In this document: positions 1 through 9,627 of the stretch, piece by piece
Numbering within the stretch: position 1 is the stretch's first letter
Layout: the number at the start of each line of letters is the position of its first letter
Assembly: GCA_030644725.1 (NCBI GenBank)
Contig: CP130629.1
Location: forward strand, 4,665,501 to 4,729,500
DNA: 64,000 bases
Direction of reading: 5' to 3'
Origin: Candidatus Electrothrix communis
GTDB lineage: Bacteria > Desulfobacterota > Desulfobulbia > Desulfobulbales > Desulfobulbaceae
Position numbers and translations under genes: made by a program
Notes under the pieces: model-generated
Database searches by the model: none
What the model saw: only the letters and a program-made list of their open reading frames with translations
What the model was told of the DNA's origin: nothing

Positions 1-162
1 GTCGATGAGTTCTCGTCCGTCCTGTAATGTGATTCGAACACCGTCTGCCGATTTGACCGGGTATACCGGGAGCGGGTTATGCATGGAGGTGTAGGGGTGC
101 CAGATATGTTGTCGGTCAAAGGTAAGTTGCTGGCTTGCGTTGATTTTCTCTTCGGGAGACAT
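1..162 (-). CDS. bioA: Adenosylmethionine-8-amino-7-oxononanoate aminotransferase, N-terminal part (cut by window edge)
   Basis: Only the first 54 codons are in the window; the gene runs off the left edge. The translation has the BioA opening with [13 protein letters not shown], then NPLPVYPV and a segment ending DGRELID, which match the start of the PLP-dependent enzyme that makes 7,8-diaminopelargonic acid in biotin synthesis. The PLP lysine lies outside. The ATG at 162 follows a weak ribosome site. A run of nine G at 191-199 lies just upstream, so an N-terminal extension through a miscounted homopolymer cannot be excluded. The family call is strong despite the short fragment because the HIWHPYTSM block is highly conserved. 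Confidence 0.85.
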   Translation of the reverse strand, partial: MSPEEKINASQQLTFDRQHIWHPYTSMHNPLPVYPVKSADGVRITLQDGRELID

Positions 163-222
163 TTTTTCAAGAAGCTCTTGGTGGGGATGCGGGGGGGGGC
201 ATCTGTGGGGAATGCATAAAAA

Positions 223-261
223 AAGACGAAGATAGACCTTAACCAGGTTTACCTTCGTCTT
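223..261 (-). terminator. Rho-independent terminator after the bactofilin gene
   Basis: A perfect 9-bp inverted repeat (AAGACGAAG at 223-231, CTTCGTCTT at 253-261) has further pairing inside. On the minus strand it is followed by a run of T, so it terminates the bactofilin/peptidase transcription unit before bioA. Confidence 0.8.
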
Positions 262-301
262 GATTGGAGGGGCTCTCTACGGGAGCCGCGCAAGACCTCT
301 G

Positions 302-775
302 CTATTTTTTATCAGCAGAGTCCTTGGCTTCGTTAGTTGTTTTTTGGGATTGTGAATTGCCTGCATCCTGTTTACGAGAGCTGGAATGGATCTCACCTTC
401 GAGGGAGGCACCTGACTCAACAGTAAGGTTCTGTGACTTCAGAATGCCGTGTATCTCTGAAGTTGCGTGAGCTGTGACTACCTCTGCCATAACATTTCCT
501 TCAACTTTTCCGTGGCAGACTAAGGTGGTTACTGTGACATTACCCGTTACTTGAGCTGTATCACTGAGGATGAGATATTCTCCGCTAATGTCTCCCTGTA
601 CCGTTCCGTCAAAGCGAGCTTTTCCTTTAAAGCTGATCTCGCCTGTAATAACCATTTCTTTGGCAAGAACGCTTGCTATGGGGTCTTTCTCGTTTTTCAC
701 TGATCGTCTCTCCTGAGGTGCGCTTATTTCACTTCTAGTCGGCTCAATTTTTTCTTCTTTCTTAAATAAGGCCAT
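302..775 (-). CDS. Bactofilin family polymer-forming cytoskeletal protein
   Basis: 157 residues. After a charged N-terminal tail of about 35 residues, the centre is a right-handed beta-helix of short repeats (ITGEISFKGKARFDGTVQGDI, then VTGNVTV and VEGNVMAEVV). This is the bactofilin (DUF583) pattern of regularly spaced G and V/I. Bactofilins self-assemble into membrane-associated filaments without nucleotides and often position cell-wall enzymes. The gene lies 25 bp downstream of an M23 peptidase on the same strand, the usual bactofilin-LytM pairing. A GAGGAG ribosome site precedes the ATG at 775. The C-terminal tail is polar and rich in S, K and Q. Confidence 0.88.
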   Translation of the reverse strand: MALFKKEEKIEPTRSEISAPQERRSVKNEKDPIASVLAKEMVITGEISFKGKARFDGTVQGDISGEYLILSDTAQVTGNVTVTTLVCHGKVEGNVMAEVVTAHATSEIHGILKSQNLTVESGASLEGEIHSSSRKQDAGNSQSQKTTNEAKDSADKK

Positions 776-800
776 CGGTGCAACGTCTCCTCATCGCCTG

Positions 801-1874
801 TTATTCAGGTACGGTAAATGATAGTTTGGCTACTGATAGGTATTTTTTCGGATTGATCGGTTTTCCTTTATAACGAACCTCATAATGTAGATGAGTGCCT
901 GTGGATCGTCCGGTATTGCCTGTCAAACCTATAAGTTGTCCACGTTGGATTCTCTCGCCTTGTTTAACTAGTCTTTTGCTCATATGTCCAAATACGGTTT
1001 CATAACCGTTGCCATGACGCAGGATTACAAAATTGCCAAAGCCATTTTTCTCATAGGAAGAGATCTTCACTATCCCATCTGCGGTTGCCTTAATTTTTTG
1101 TCCTGTTCTTCCCTTAATATCAATACCTGCATGAAATGCGGGACGATTATTGAACGGGTCGGAGCGACGACCGAATCCACTGGTTAATCTCCCCTGCATA
1201 GGGTATCCAAGAGGCATCCTTCTGATAGTTTTTATATATTTATCGCTTCGTGTCAATAAGCTCTCGCTATATTTTTCATCAATAGCTATGAAGGGGCCAC
1301 CACTGTTCGCTGTATTTTTCTTGCCGACTTTCACATCCACCCCGATTCGGCTCATAACCGACTCAATCATCCGGCTACGTTCATCAAGGCGTACGGCTGT
1401 TTTTTCAAGAAGCTCTTGTTTTTCGTGTTTTTCCTGTTCAAGTTCTGCCAGTAATCCCGAGATTTTTAAAACGGTCGATATGTCGGCTGAGGCAATTTCC
1501 TCTTCATAGCGACAGATAATCTCCTCTTTTTCTTCCTTGAGGTTTCGAATCTGCGCGTGATACCTATCTTCCTTGGCCTGCCAGGCATTTTTTTGCGCTG
1601 TAAGTTGTTTTTTTAGGTTCTGTTCAAAATTTCCTGATAATTCTCTGAGTGCATCAGCCTGAAGGGTGGTTTTGAGGGAGAGGGAATTTTTTTCTTGAAA
1701 GAACCCGATCCCCAGCCAGGTACCGACAGCTAAGGCTGTCAGGGTGGAGAGAGCAACAGCGAGAATTATAGCGACATGATCCCGGCGAACAACAAAGGAC
1801 AGGCCACCACCCACTTCACCGGTGATGACAAGATGAAGCTGCTTGGGAATCATTGAATATGCGATCTTTTTCAT
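801..1874 (-). CDS. Membrane-anchored coiled-coil M23 (LytM) peptidase
   Basis: 357 residues. One membrane segment near residues 30-55 is followed by a long charged coiled coil (about 65-175) and a C-terminal M23 domain. The zinc ligands are visible as HAGID (HxxxD) and THLHYE (HxH). The domain should cleave peptidoglycan cross-bridges in the periplasm. The architecture (short cytoplasmic tail, one helix, coiled coil, LytM) matches MepM/Csd1-like enzymes that work with bactofilins in shaping the wall. The downstream bactofilin gene supports that partnership, which remains inference. Confidence 0.88.
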   Translation of the reverse strand: MKKIAYSMIPKQLHLVITGEVGGGLSFVVRRDHVAIILAVALSTLTALAVGTWLGIGFFQEKNSLSLKTTLQADALRELSGNFEQNLKKQLTAQKNAWQAKEDRYHAQIRNLKEEKEEIICRYEEEIASADISTVLKISGLLAELEQEKHEKQELLEKTAVRLDERSRMIESVMSRIGVDVKVGKKNTANSGGPFIAIDEKYSESLLTRSDKYIKTIRRMPLGYPMQGRLTSGFGRRSDPFNNRPAFHAGIDIKGRTGQKIKATADGIVKISSYEKNGFGNFVILRHGNGYETVFGHMSKRLVKQGERIQRGQLIGLTGNTGRSTGTHLHYEVRYKGKPINPKKYLSVAKLSFTVPE

Positions 1875-2060
1875 GGGGTGAATGCTATTTTATTTTGATG
1901 AAAAGCTTTGTTTGTAAAAGGCGACCTGCTCCTACTATGTAGTCTATACGAAGAGCGTGTCTTGAGGCAACCCAAAAAGGTAAAAACTTATGGGCGACAA
2001 CGAAATTACTTCGTGACCAGCTGGAATCGTAAAAAGTTCCAAATGTTTTTTATAGAACGA

Positions 2061-2315
2061 TTACAGTTCAAGGACCCAGTCCGGTATACGGTGTAAAAGA
2101 TAATCCGTTATCTGCTCTTTGCCCTTATCGCCCTTTGTAGGTTTCACGCCTTCTATAACTTCATCGAAATCAAACCAGCACAGTTCCTTGTCTTCCTTCG
2201 AGTACACCGTAAAAATTTGATGATTCGGGTCGTCAATATCCTCTTCCTCTTGAATAGCTCCCACGATGCTTACAGCCACTTCAAAGGGAAGGAAGTGAAC
2301 TTCGTCACTGCTCAC
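2061..2315 (-). CDS. Small acidic hypothetical protein
   Basis: 84 residues from a GTG at 2315, chosen because AGGAG sits 7 bases before it. A longer reading to 2345 would swallow this ribosome site. The protein is acidic, with a run EEEDIDD and several aromatic residues, and has no signal peptide or membrane helix. I do not recognise the family. It stands alone between the M23 peptidase and rpmB on the same strand. Confidence 0.5.
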   Translation of the reverse strand: MSSDEVHFLPFEVAVSIVGAIQEEEDIDDPNHQIFTVYSKEDKELCWFDFDEVIEGVKPTKGDKGKEQITDYLLHRIPDWVLEL

Positions 2316-2437
2316 AATATTTCTCCTGGTGGTATAATGCAACAATACCTGAGGTACTGCTAAAAAATAAAGCTATTCCAGCCTGATCCGTTAGGTAAAG
2401 GGAGGGGAAGGAATAGTTATGTATTGGTGCCAATAAA

Positions 2438-2471
2438 AAAGGGCGGAAGAAAGAAGTTCTCCTCGCCCTTT
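2438..2471 (-). terminator. Terminator downstream of rpmB
   Basis: An inverted repeat AAAGGGCG / CGCCCTTT is separated by a purine-rich loop. On the minus strand the stem is followed by T residues, placing it just after the rpmB stop codon. Confidence 0.7.
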
Positions 2472-2491
2472 GAAGCTGACTGAGAGGTAAG

Positions 2492-2686
2492 TCAAGCAGG
2501 TTTGACAACGGCCCCGGAGCGAATGCAGCGAGTGCATACGAGCAAGCGAGCTGTTTGGCCGCCATCAGTTACGGTTCTGACTTTTTGCAGATTCGGCAGC
2601 CAACGTCGTTTGGTTTTGTTGTGGGCATGACTTACATTGTTGCCAGTTACAGGTCCTTTGCCACAGATTTCACATTTACGCGCCAT
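2492..2686 (-). CDS. rpmB: 50S ribosomal protein L28
   Basis: 64 residues, the normal bacterial L28 length. It begins [20 protein letters not shown], the zinc-ribbon type start, and has [12 protein letters not shown] in the middle and a CTRCIRSG second Cys pair. The four cysteines (C5, C8 and the later CxxC) indicate a zinc-binding (C+) form. The gene is monocistronic with its own terminator. Confidence 0.97.
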   Translation of the reverse strand: MARKCEICGKGPVTGNNVSHAHNKTKRRWLPNLQKVRTVTDGGQTARLLVCTRCIRSGAVVKPA

Positions 2687-3001
2687 GATATATATGCTCC
2701 TTACAACGGGTTATTTGTTAAAAGTAATATTATACATACAGCTTCAGAAAAGGCAACTTTTTTTCCAAGTTTCAAACTATTTTTCAGCTCGAACTAATAT
2801 ATTCTAGCTTATGAGAAAAATGCTGTGAAATGGGGAAGGAGGACCGAGTGTATCCCCAGTGAGATGGTCGGAGGAAATTTATCAGGGTATTATCTTCCCA
2901 ATAATAGGATGGTAACATATAATGTGAGAGATGTAAAAGTGATATTTTTTTCTTTTCTTGAATTTTTTTAATGAGTTAGGTGCGATTTGCAAGGAAGCTG
3001 T
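2687..3001. other. Intergenic region between rpmB and the signalling operon
   Basis: About 315 bases between divergent genes. It is AT-rich, especially at 2945-2972, and must hold promoters for rpmB (leftward) and the response-regulator operon (rightward). I see no clear sigma-70 pair or RNA structure to name. Confidence 0.4.
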
Positions 3002-4012
3002 ATGGCTGTTAAGGTAAATATTCTTATTGTAGATGACAAGGCTAATAATCTCATTGCGTTGGAGGAATCTTTCAGTGGTGTTAATGCAACCTTTATCAAG
3101 GCGACCAGCGGTAACGATGCCCTTCGAGAGGTTTTAAAACACGATTTCGCCTTGGCAATTCTCGATGTGCAGATGCCTGAAATGGACGGGTACGAACTGG
3201 CTCAGCTGATCAGAAACAGAAAACAGACCTCGAAGCTCCCTATCATTTTTCTCTCCGCCATTTATTCGGACGATTTTCATGTCTTTAAAGGGTACGATTC
3301 TGGAGCAGTAGATTTTATAACCAAGCCCTTTTTGCCGGAGATTCTCGCAGGAAAAATTCGTTTTTTTATAGAGATATATCTTCAGAAAATCAGGCTGAAA
3401 GAGACCATTTATGAGCTCCGGAAGACCAAGCAGCTGGTCCTGGAGCAGAACAGGCAGCTGAAAAGGCTTTCTACTCATGATGATCTTACAGGGCTTTATA
3501 ATCGGCGCCATCTTGTAGCCTCCCTGGAACAAGAGTTCAGCCGTTGTTGTCGTCATGGAACAGAACTTTCCCTTGTTATGCTTGATCTTGATCATTTTAA
3601 AAATATTAATGATAATTTTGGACATAATTTCGGTGATTATGTACTGAAATTTTTTTCTGCTCTTCTGCGCGAAAGCGTACGTGAGTCCGACCTTGTGTTC
3701 CGTTTCGGCGGGGAGGAATTTATTGTGCTTTTGCCTCAGACCAATGTGGATGGAGCAACGAAATCTGCCGAGAAAATACGTCAAAAATGTGCGGAACGAT
3801 TGATTGATGACGGAAAGTATGCTGTGAGGATTACAGTCAGCATCGGGGTGACATCCTATAAGGAGAAGCTGCACCAAACTCCAGGCTGTATGATTTCTTT
3901 TGCTGATGAGGCATTGTATCAGGCCAAGGAAGGTGGCAGGAATCGGGTTGTTATTTATCAAGGAAGAGGCAGCCAGCGGGAGAAAGAAATCATTTTTGGA
4001 GAAAAAAGATGA
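3002..4012 (+). CDS. Response regulator with GGDEF diguanylate cyclase domain
   Basis: 336 residues from the ATG at 3002, chosen because AAGGAAG lies 5-10 bases upstream; a TTG at 2987 lies before that site. Residues 5-120 form a receiver (phospho-acceptor D55 in ILDVQMPEMDG), then a short coiled linker, then a GGDEF domain with an intact GGEEF at 236-240. An RESD inhibitory site stands five residues before it, so it should make cyclic di-GMP from GTP and be product-inhibited. The stop codon overlaps the start of the hybrid kinase (ATGA), so the two are co-translated and the kinase may be its phosphodonor. Confidence 0.92.
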   Translation: MAVKVNILIVDDKANNLIALEESFSGVNATFIKATSGNDALREVLKHDFALAILDVQMPEMDGYELAQLIRNRKQTSKLPIIFLSAIYSDDFHVFKGYDSGAVDFITKPFLPEILAGKIRFFIEIYLQKIRLKETIYELRKTKQLVLEQNRQLKRLSTHDDLTGLYNRRHLVASLEQEFSRCCRHGTELSLVMLDLDHFKNINDNFGHNFGDYVLKFFSALLRESVRESDLVFRFGGEEFIVLLPQTNVDGATKSAEKIRQKCAERLIDDGKYAVRITVSIGVTSYKEKLHQTPGCMISFADEALYQAKEGGRNRVVIYQGRGSQREKEIIFGEKR

Positions 4013-7000
4013 GATTTAATCTGAGCGCAAAATTGATTATTTCTCATCTCGGCATGGGAATACTCCCCTTGTTATTTATCAGCGGGATGCTTTGGATTAT
4101 TGCTTCAGACAGTTTGGAGATGATCGGCGAAAAGGGGGCAGCTGCTGTGGAAGAAGCTGCACTGGATCAACTCGAAACAATGTGCCGCATCAAAAAAGAA
4201 CAGACCATGTCTTTCTTTGAGGTGCTGGAAGGGCAACTGTACATAGTGCGGAGTGCTCCTTGGGTAGAGCCGTTTTTTAATTCGTTGAATCAGGCGTTCG
4301 TTGAGGAGGACAATTCTATTAATTCAAGATCTTGGAACTGGCTTGTTAAAAAGCACGAAGCATTGATCATGGATCTCTGTGTCAGGCTTAATTGGCATGA
4401 TATGTTTCTGATAAATTCCAGCGGCTATATTATTTATTCTATGGCCAAGGGTTCCGATCTCGGCATGTCTCTCAGTAAAGAACCGCTCAAATACAGCTCG
4501 TTCGGACGGGCCTTTGCTGAGTTGAAAAATAATTCAAGCGGTAAAGCCGTGTTTGGGGATTTTGCTCCTTATCCCCCCTTGCATAACGCCCCGGCAGCCT
4601 TTTTGCTGATTCGTCTGAGTGAGCTGGAAGACGCATATATGGCCGTACAGGTAGACACAGAGGTAATAAAAAAAATAATGGTGTCAGCTTCGGACAAAAA
4701 TCATACCTTGGAGGCATATCTCGTCGGTCCTGATGGTTACATGCGTTCAGACTCCATTCTTAAACCGGAAAAGTACAGCGTCATGGCCTCGTTTGGACAG
4801 GGCAATACAGTGAATACCCGAGCTAGTCAAAATGCCTTTAAAGGTGAAGATGGTGTTGGTATTATTGATGATTATCTCGATAATAAAGTTCTTTCATCCT
4901 GGACGCCGGTTGATATTTTTGACACTCGGTGGGCATTGATCTGTGAGGTCGACGAAGTAATAGCGATGAAGGCAAAAAAAGAGATGACAGCGCTCCGTGT
5001 CGATGCTGAGAAGCAAGTGGAAAAATGGACTATCATTTTTATTTTGCTGACTTTACTGATTGTGGGAACGATTGCCTGGATCATTGTTCGCTCAATCAGC
5101 AGGCCTATCGTTCAGGCCGCCCGGATAGCGGACGGTATTGCCGGGGGAGATTTTCAACGGCGCCTTGATATGCAGCGTTCCGATGAAATTGGTCAGATGG
5201 CAAATGCCTTGGACCGCATGGTGGAAAAAGTAGCAGGAAATTTCCACGACAAGGCTGCAATGGCTGAGCTCTCTGATCAGATGCGCGGGGAGCAGGATAT
5301 GCAGACTTTGGCAAAGCATGTTATTGCCCATTTGGCCAAATTTCTTAATGCACAGATGGCTTCTTTGTATCTTGTTGACCGCGACGGCAATGCCATGACA
5401 TTAACGGGAAGCTACGCATTTCATAAACGCAAAGGGCTGAACAGCAGAATCAAGATTGGCGAAGGGATTGCCGGACAAGCTGCTCTTGAAAAAAGTATGA
5501 TTTCGGTCACTGGTCTCCCGGATGACTATGTTCGCATAAATTCTTCTATGGGAGAGTCGGTCCCTTGTAATATTCTTGTAGCTCCATTTCTTCATGAAGA
5601 GGAAGTGCTTGGTGTGCTTGAATTCGCTTCATTCTACGAGTTTTCAGACGCGCAGATGGAGTTTCTGAACAGTGTGACAGAAAATATCGCGGTTGCTTTT
5701 CATTCAGCACGGAACCGTCAGGGAGTACAGGAATTGCTTGAAGAGACTCAAGAACAAGCTGAGGAGTTGAAGCAGCAGAGTGAAGAGTTGATGGCAACCA
5801 ATGAAGAACTGGAGTCGCAGACTACAACGTTGAAGAAATTTCAGCAGGAACTGGAAAGCCAGCAAGAAGAATTAAGAGAGACTAATGCTGCCCTTGAAGA
5901 GAAATCAGAAGCCCTTATGGTGGAAAAGAAGAAGATAAAGGGTCGTAATGAAGATCTTATTGTGGCAAAGGAGAAGGTGGAGGAGCGCTCAAAGGATCTT
6001 GCTTTAGCCTCAAAATATAAATCCGAGTTTTTGGCCAATATGAGCCATGAACTGCGTACGCCCCTGAATAGTTTACTGTTACTTTCCCAATCGCTCAAAG
6101 AGAATAGGGAAGGAAATTTGACGGAAAAGCAAGAAAAGGCGGCAGGTATTATTTTTGAATCAGGAAATGATCTTTTAGATCTTATTAACGAAATTCTTGA
6201 CCTGTCTAAAATTGAGGCGGGACAGATCGTCAAAGATGTGGAGGAGGTGTTACTGACCGACCTTGCCGAGAATGCCGAAACGTTGTTCAGCCATATGGCG
6301 CAAAACAAGGGGGTGGCTTTCTCTATCACTCTTGCTGATGATGTTCCACCATCAATCTTTACTGATCGTAAACGTGTCGAACAGATCCTGAAGAATTTTC
6401 TCGGCAATAGCATGAAGTTCACCTCGGAAGGGAGAATTGATCTGGTTTTTTCACGAATGGAGGCAACAGCTCCGGTTCGATCGGAGAACTTGCAGCCTGA
6501 GCAGACTATTGCCATCTCTGTGGCGGATACAGGTATCGGTATCCCGGCTGAAAAACATCGGTCTATCTTTGAAGCCTTCCAGCAGGCCGACGGTTCAACT
6601 GCTCGGAAGTACGGCGGCACCGGCCTTGGTCTCTCAATTTCCAAAGAGTTGGCAGCACTCCTTGGTGGGGAAATAGGTTTGATCAGTGAGCCGGGTAAAG
6701 GCTCTACCTTTACCTTGTATCTGCCCGTCGGAGTAAAAGCACCTCCTGAAAGGCTAGAAAAACAAAAGGATGAACAGGTCGTGGCGCCGAAGGGTGAAGT
6801 CTCAACGCAGATTCATGAGAGAGGTGCGAAACAACAGGATTTTGCAGTGGCCGATGATCGTGACCGGCTTTCCGAGGAAGACAGAGTCATGCTGATTATC
6901 GAAGATGACCCCAAATTTGCTGAGATTCTTTTGGAACAATGCCATGAATCTGATTTTAAGGCCTTGGTGACAGATAACGGCGAAGAGGGCTTACGGCTGG

Positions 7001-8052
7001 CTGATCAATATCGTCCCTCTGGAATTATCCTTGATATTCGCTTGCCTGGGATTGACGGATGGACGGTGTTGAGCACTTTAAAATCCAATGCAGGAACTCG
7101 TCATATTCCTGTCCATATGATGTCCGCTGAGGAGGTCAGTCGTAAGGCGATGAATCAGGGTGCTATCGGTTTTCTTTCCAAGCCGGTGAATCGAGAGCAA
7201 CTGAACAAAGCCTTTGACCGGTTTGAGTCTGTCATTAATAAGAAGATTAAGATGCTGTTGGTTGTTGAAGATGACGATAACCTCCGTGGAGTTCTAGTGG
7301 ATTTAGTCGGTAATGGCGACACTGAAACCTTTGAGGCCGGAACAGGAAAAGAGGTGGAGGATTTGCTGGGTAAGCACCGCTTCGACTGTATGGTGCTGGA
7401 TCTCGGTCTGCCTGATTGCAACGGGATTGAACTGCTTCATCGATTGGCGGATGCTGCTGATCTTGTCGTTCCTCCGGTTATTATTTATACCGGTAGGGAC
7501 TTGAGCAGAGAAGAGGAGCGTGAGCTGAATAAGTATTCAGAATCCATTATTATTAAAGATGCTCGATCACAGGAGCGATTACTGGATGAGACCTCTCTCT
7601 TTCTCCATAGAATGGTGGAAAATATGCCTACCCAGAAACAGCAGATCATTGCGGATCTCTATGATAGGGACAAGATGTTTCAGGGGAAAAAGGTACTTCT
7701 TGTTGATGATGATATGCGTAATGTTTTTGCTCTTTCCGGAGTTCTTGAGCAGAAAGGCATGGAGGTCGTTATTGCTGAAGACGGAAAAAGAGCATTAGAG
7801 ATGCTTGATAAAGAAGAAGGTATTGATATCGTGTTGATGGATATCATGATGCCGGAGATGGACGGATACGAAGCGACGAGAAAGATACGGGAGCAAAAGC
7901 AGTTCTGGAAGCTGCCTGTCATTGCTCTGACTGCCAAGGCGATGAAAGATGATCGGGATAAATGTCTTGAAGCTGGTGCCAGTGATTACCTGGCAAAACC
8001 GGTTGATGTGGAAAGATTATTATCCATGATGCGTGTTTGGTTGTACAGGTAG
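4009..8052 (+). CDS. Hybrid sensor histidine kinase with HAMP, GAF and three receiver domains
   Basis: 1347 residues. Membrane helix near 10-32, periplasmic sensor region of about 300 residues resembling a Cache fold, second helix near 336-358, HAMP to about 412, GAF about 427-570, and a long coiled coil to about 670. The HisKA H-box is SHELRTPLN with H680, followed by an HATPase domain (DTGIGIP, GGTGLGLSI). Three receivers follow with D1009, D1131 and D1278. It should sense an envelope signal and feed a multi-step phosphorelay. It overlaps the upstream GGDEF gene by 4 bases and is 3 bases from cheR. Kinase-CheR-CheB sets of this sort are known in delta-proteobacteria; the ligand is unknown. 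Confidence 0.93.
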   Translation: MRFNLSAKLIISHLGMGILPLLFISGMLWIIASDSLEMIGEKGAAAVEEAALDQLETMCRIKKEQTMSFFEVLEGQLYIVRSAPWVEPFFNSLNQAFVEEDNSINSRSWNWLVKKHEALIMDLCVRLNWHDMFLINSSGYIIYSMAKGSDLGMSLSKEPLKYSSFGRAFAELKNNSSGKAVFGDFAPYPPLHNAPAAFLLIRLSELEDAYMAVQVDTEVIKKIMVSASDKNHTLEAYLVGPDGYMRSDSILKPEKYSVMASFGQGNTVNTRASQNAFKGEDGVGIIDDYLDNKVLSSWTPVDIFDTRWALICEVDEVIAMKAKKEMTALRVDAEKQVEKWTIIFILLTLLIVGTIAWIIVRSISRPIVQAARIADGIAGGDFQRRLDMQRSDEIGQMANALDRMVEKVAGNFHDKAAMAELSDQMRGEQDMQTLAKHVIAHLAKFLNAQMASLYLVDRDGNAMTLTGSYAFHKRKGLNSRIKIGEGIAGQAALEKSMISVTGLPDDYVRINSSMGESVPCNILVAPFLHEEEVLGVLEFASFYEFSDAQMEFLNSVTENIAVAFHSARNRQGVQELLEETQEQAEELKQQSEELMATNEELESQTTTLKKFQQELESQQEELRETNAALEEKSEALMVEKKKIKGRNEDLIVAKEKVEERSKDLALASKYKSEFLANMSHELRTPLNSLLLLSQSLKENREGNLTEKQEKAAGIIFESGNDLLDLINEILDLSKIEAGQIVKDVEEVLLTDLAENAETLFSHMAQNKGVAFSITLADDVPPSIFTDRKRVEQILKNFLGNSMKFTSEGRIDLVFSRMEATAPVRSENLQPEQTIAISVADTGIGIPAEKHRSIFEAFQQADGSTARKYGGTGLGLSISKELAALLGGEIGLISEPGKGSTFTLYLPVGVKAPPERLEKQKDEQVVAPKGEVSTQIHERGAKQQDFAVADDRDRLSEEDRVMLIIEDDPKFAEILLEQCHESDFKALVTDNGEEGLRLADQYRPSGIILDIRLPGIDGWTVLSTLKSNAGTRHIPVHMMSAEEVSRKAMNQGAIGFLSKPVNREQLNKAFDRFESVINKKIKMLLVVEDDDNLRGVLVDLVGNGDTETFEAGTGKEVEDLLGKHRFDCMVLDLGLPDCNGIELLHRLADAADLVVPPVIIYTGRDLSREEERELNKYSESIIIKDARSQERLLDETSLFLHRMVENMPTQKQQIIADLYDRDKMFQGKKVLLVDDDMRNVFALSGVLEQKGMEVVIAEDGKRALEMLDKEEGIDIVLMDIMMPEMDGYEATRKIREQKQFWKLPVIALTAKAMKDDRDKCLEAGASDYLAKPVDVERLLSMMRVWLYR

Positions 8053-8055
8053 CCT

Positions 8056-8910
8056 ATGCAGGAAAAAGAAATTGAAGAGATTGAGCGGACCCTGTTGCTG
8101 GAGGCGATTTTTCTCTGTTACGGCTATGATTTCCGCAATTATTCCCAGGCCACCATCAGCAGACGGATTAGGCAGTTTATTGCAAAAAACGGCATGGGCA
8201 CGATCGGCGAACTACTCCCTAGAATTATCAGAGAACCGTTGTTTTTCCAAAGTTTGCTGTTGGACTTCTCAGTCACGGTCACGGAGATGTTCCGCGACCC
8301 GTCTTTTTATCGGGCATTGCGGGAGGAAGTTATTCCGATGCTGAGAACCTATCCCTTTATCAAGGTTTGGTTGGCTGGCTGTGCAACAGGAGAAGAGGCA
8401 TATTCTGTCGCTGTTTTACTGAAAGAAGAGGGATTGCTGGAAAAGACCACCATGTTTGCCACGGACATTAATGATGAATCTCTGGCTAGGGCCAAAAAAG
8501 GGATCTATCCCTTGAAACAGGTGCGGGAGTATACGGAAAATTATCAGGATACCGGCTCTGTCTATTCCTTCAGCCGATATTATCATGCTGATCAAGGCCA
8601 TATCGTTATGGATAGGGAGTTAAAAAACAAGATCACCTTTGCTAATCATAACCTCGTTTCAGATCAGGTGTTTGGGGAGATGCATTTGATTTTATGTCGT
8701 AATGTTATGATTTATTTTGATAAAAAATTACAGGAAAGGGTGGTGGGGCTTTTTGATCAAAGCCTGATCAGGGGCGGTTTTCTCTGTCTCGGCGGGAGGG
8801 AATCGCTGCGATTTTCCAGTTTGAGTGAGCAATATGAACGACTGGACAGTAAAAATAGGATATATCGCAAACGTGTTGCACATAACCATCCACCGCAGGT
8901 GCGAGTATGA
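8056..8910 (+). CDS. cheR: CheR-type protein-glutamate O-methyltransferase
   Basis: 284 residues. The N-terminal helical CheR domain (YGYDFRNYSQATISRRI) is followed by the SAM-binding domain with VWLAGCATGEEAYS and later LILCRNVMIYFD, both CheR hallmarks. It would methylate glutamates on a receptor or on the neighbouring hybrid kinase. No methyl-accepting protein is encoded here, so the substrate is inferred to be the kinase or a receptor elsewhere. It shares an ATGA overlap with the following cheB. Confidence 0.93.
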   Translation: MQEKEIEEIERTLLLEAIFLCYGYDFRNYSQATISRRIRQFIAKNGMGTIGELLPRIIREPLFFQSLLLDFSVTVTEMFRDPSFYRALREEVIPMLRTYPFIKVWLAGCATGEEAYSVAVLLKEEGLLEKTTMFATDINDESLARAKKGIYPLKQVREYTENYQDTGSVYSFSRYYHADQGHIVMDRELKNKITFANHNLVSDQVFGEMHLILCRNVMIYFDKKLQERVVGLFDQSLIRGGFLCLGGRESLRFSSLSEQYERLDSKNRIYRKRVAHNHPPQVRV

Positions 8911-9494
8911 GATATCGAGCGATTGTTGTCGGAGCCTCGGCAGGGGGGATAGAGGCCTTTGGTCAGATTGTCGGCAAGCTGCCCGCCCTGTTTTCTCTGC
9001 CGATAATTTTTGTCCAGCATCTGCATAAGGATCAGGACAGTACCTTAGCCCGATTTTATAATGATCGTACTTTGCTCAAGGTTGAGGAGGCCGAAGAAAA
9101 GGAGGATATTTTGCCGGGACATATTTATATTGCCCCGCCTGATTACCATCTTCTTATTGAGCGGGATGAAACCTTTTCTCTTTCTGCGGATGAAAAGGTT
9201 AATTATTCTCGACCTTCCATAGATGTTCTGTTTGAGAGTGCGGCAGATGTTTACGGTGCTGGGTTGATCGGGGTTCTCCTGACCGGTGCCAACCATGACG
9301 GTGCTCGCGGCCTGCAACAGATCAAAGAACATGGCGGGCTGACCTTGGTTGAAGATCCGGCAACGGCTAAGTTTCCTGAGATGCCCAGGAGTGCCTTGGC
9401 CTGCACAGACGTTGATTATATATTGCCCTTGGGCGAGATGGGAGCATTTTTGTTCACCCTTGCTGACGATTTTACTACCGGGCAGAAAGAGTAG
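8907..9494 (+). CDS. cheB: CheB-type methylesterase lacking a receiver domain
   Basis: 195 residues, only the catalytic domain of CheB. The Ser nucleophile is in GASAGG (S11), the His in FVQHLHKD and the Asp in LTGANHDGARG. It would remove methyl groups or deamidate glutamines set by the adjacent CheR. The N-terminal receiver that normally controls CheB is absent, so control probably comes from the kinase receivers or from complex formation; this is inference. The start overlaps the cheR stop by 4 bases. Confidence 0.92.
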   Translation: MRYRAIVVGASAGGIEAFGQIVGKLPALFSLPIIFVQHLHKDQDSTLARFYNDRTLLKVEEAEEKEDILPGHIYIAPPDYHLLIERDETFSLSADEKVNYSRPSIDVLFESAADVYGAGLIGVLLTGANHDGARGLQQIKEHGGLTLVEDPATAKFPEMPRSALACTDVDYILPLGEMGAFLFTLADDFTTGQKE

Positions 9495-9627
9495 CGTTCC
9501 TCCTTTCTTTTCTACTCGACGCTGCAAACCGCCGAAATTCATTCTGCTGGCTTGTAGCTGTTTGATGGGCTGGTCTTATTGCCCTGATTTTGGGATCCAG
9601 AAAAATTAAAATGGCTGAGGTGCCGAT

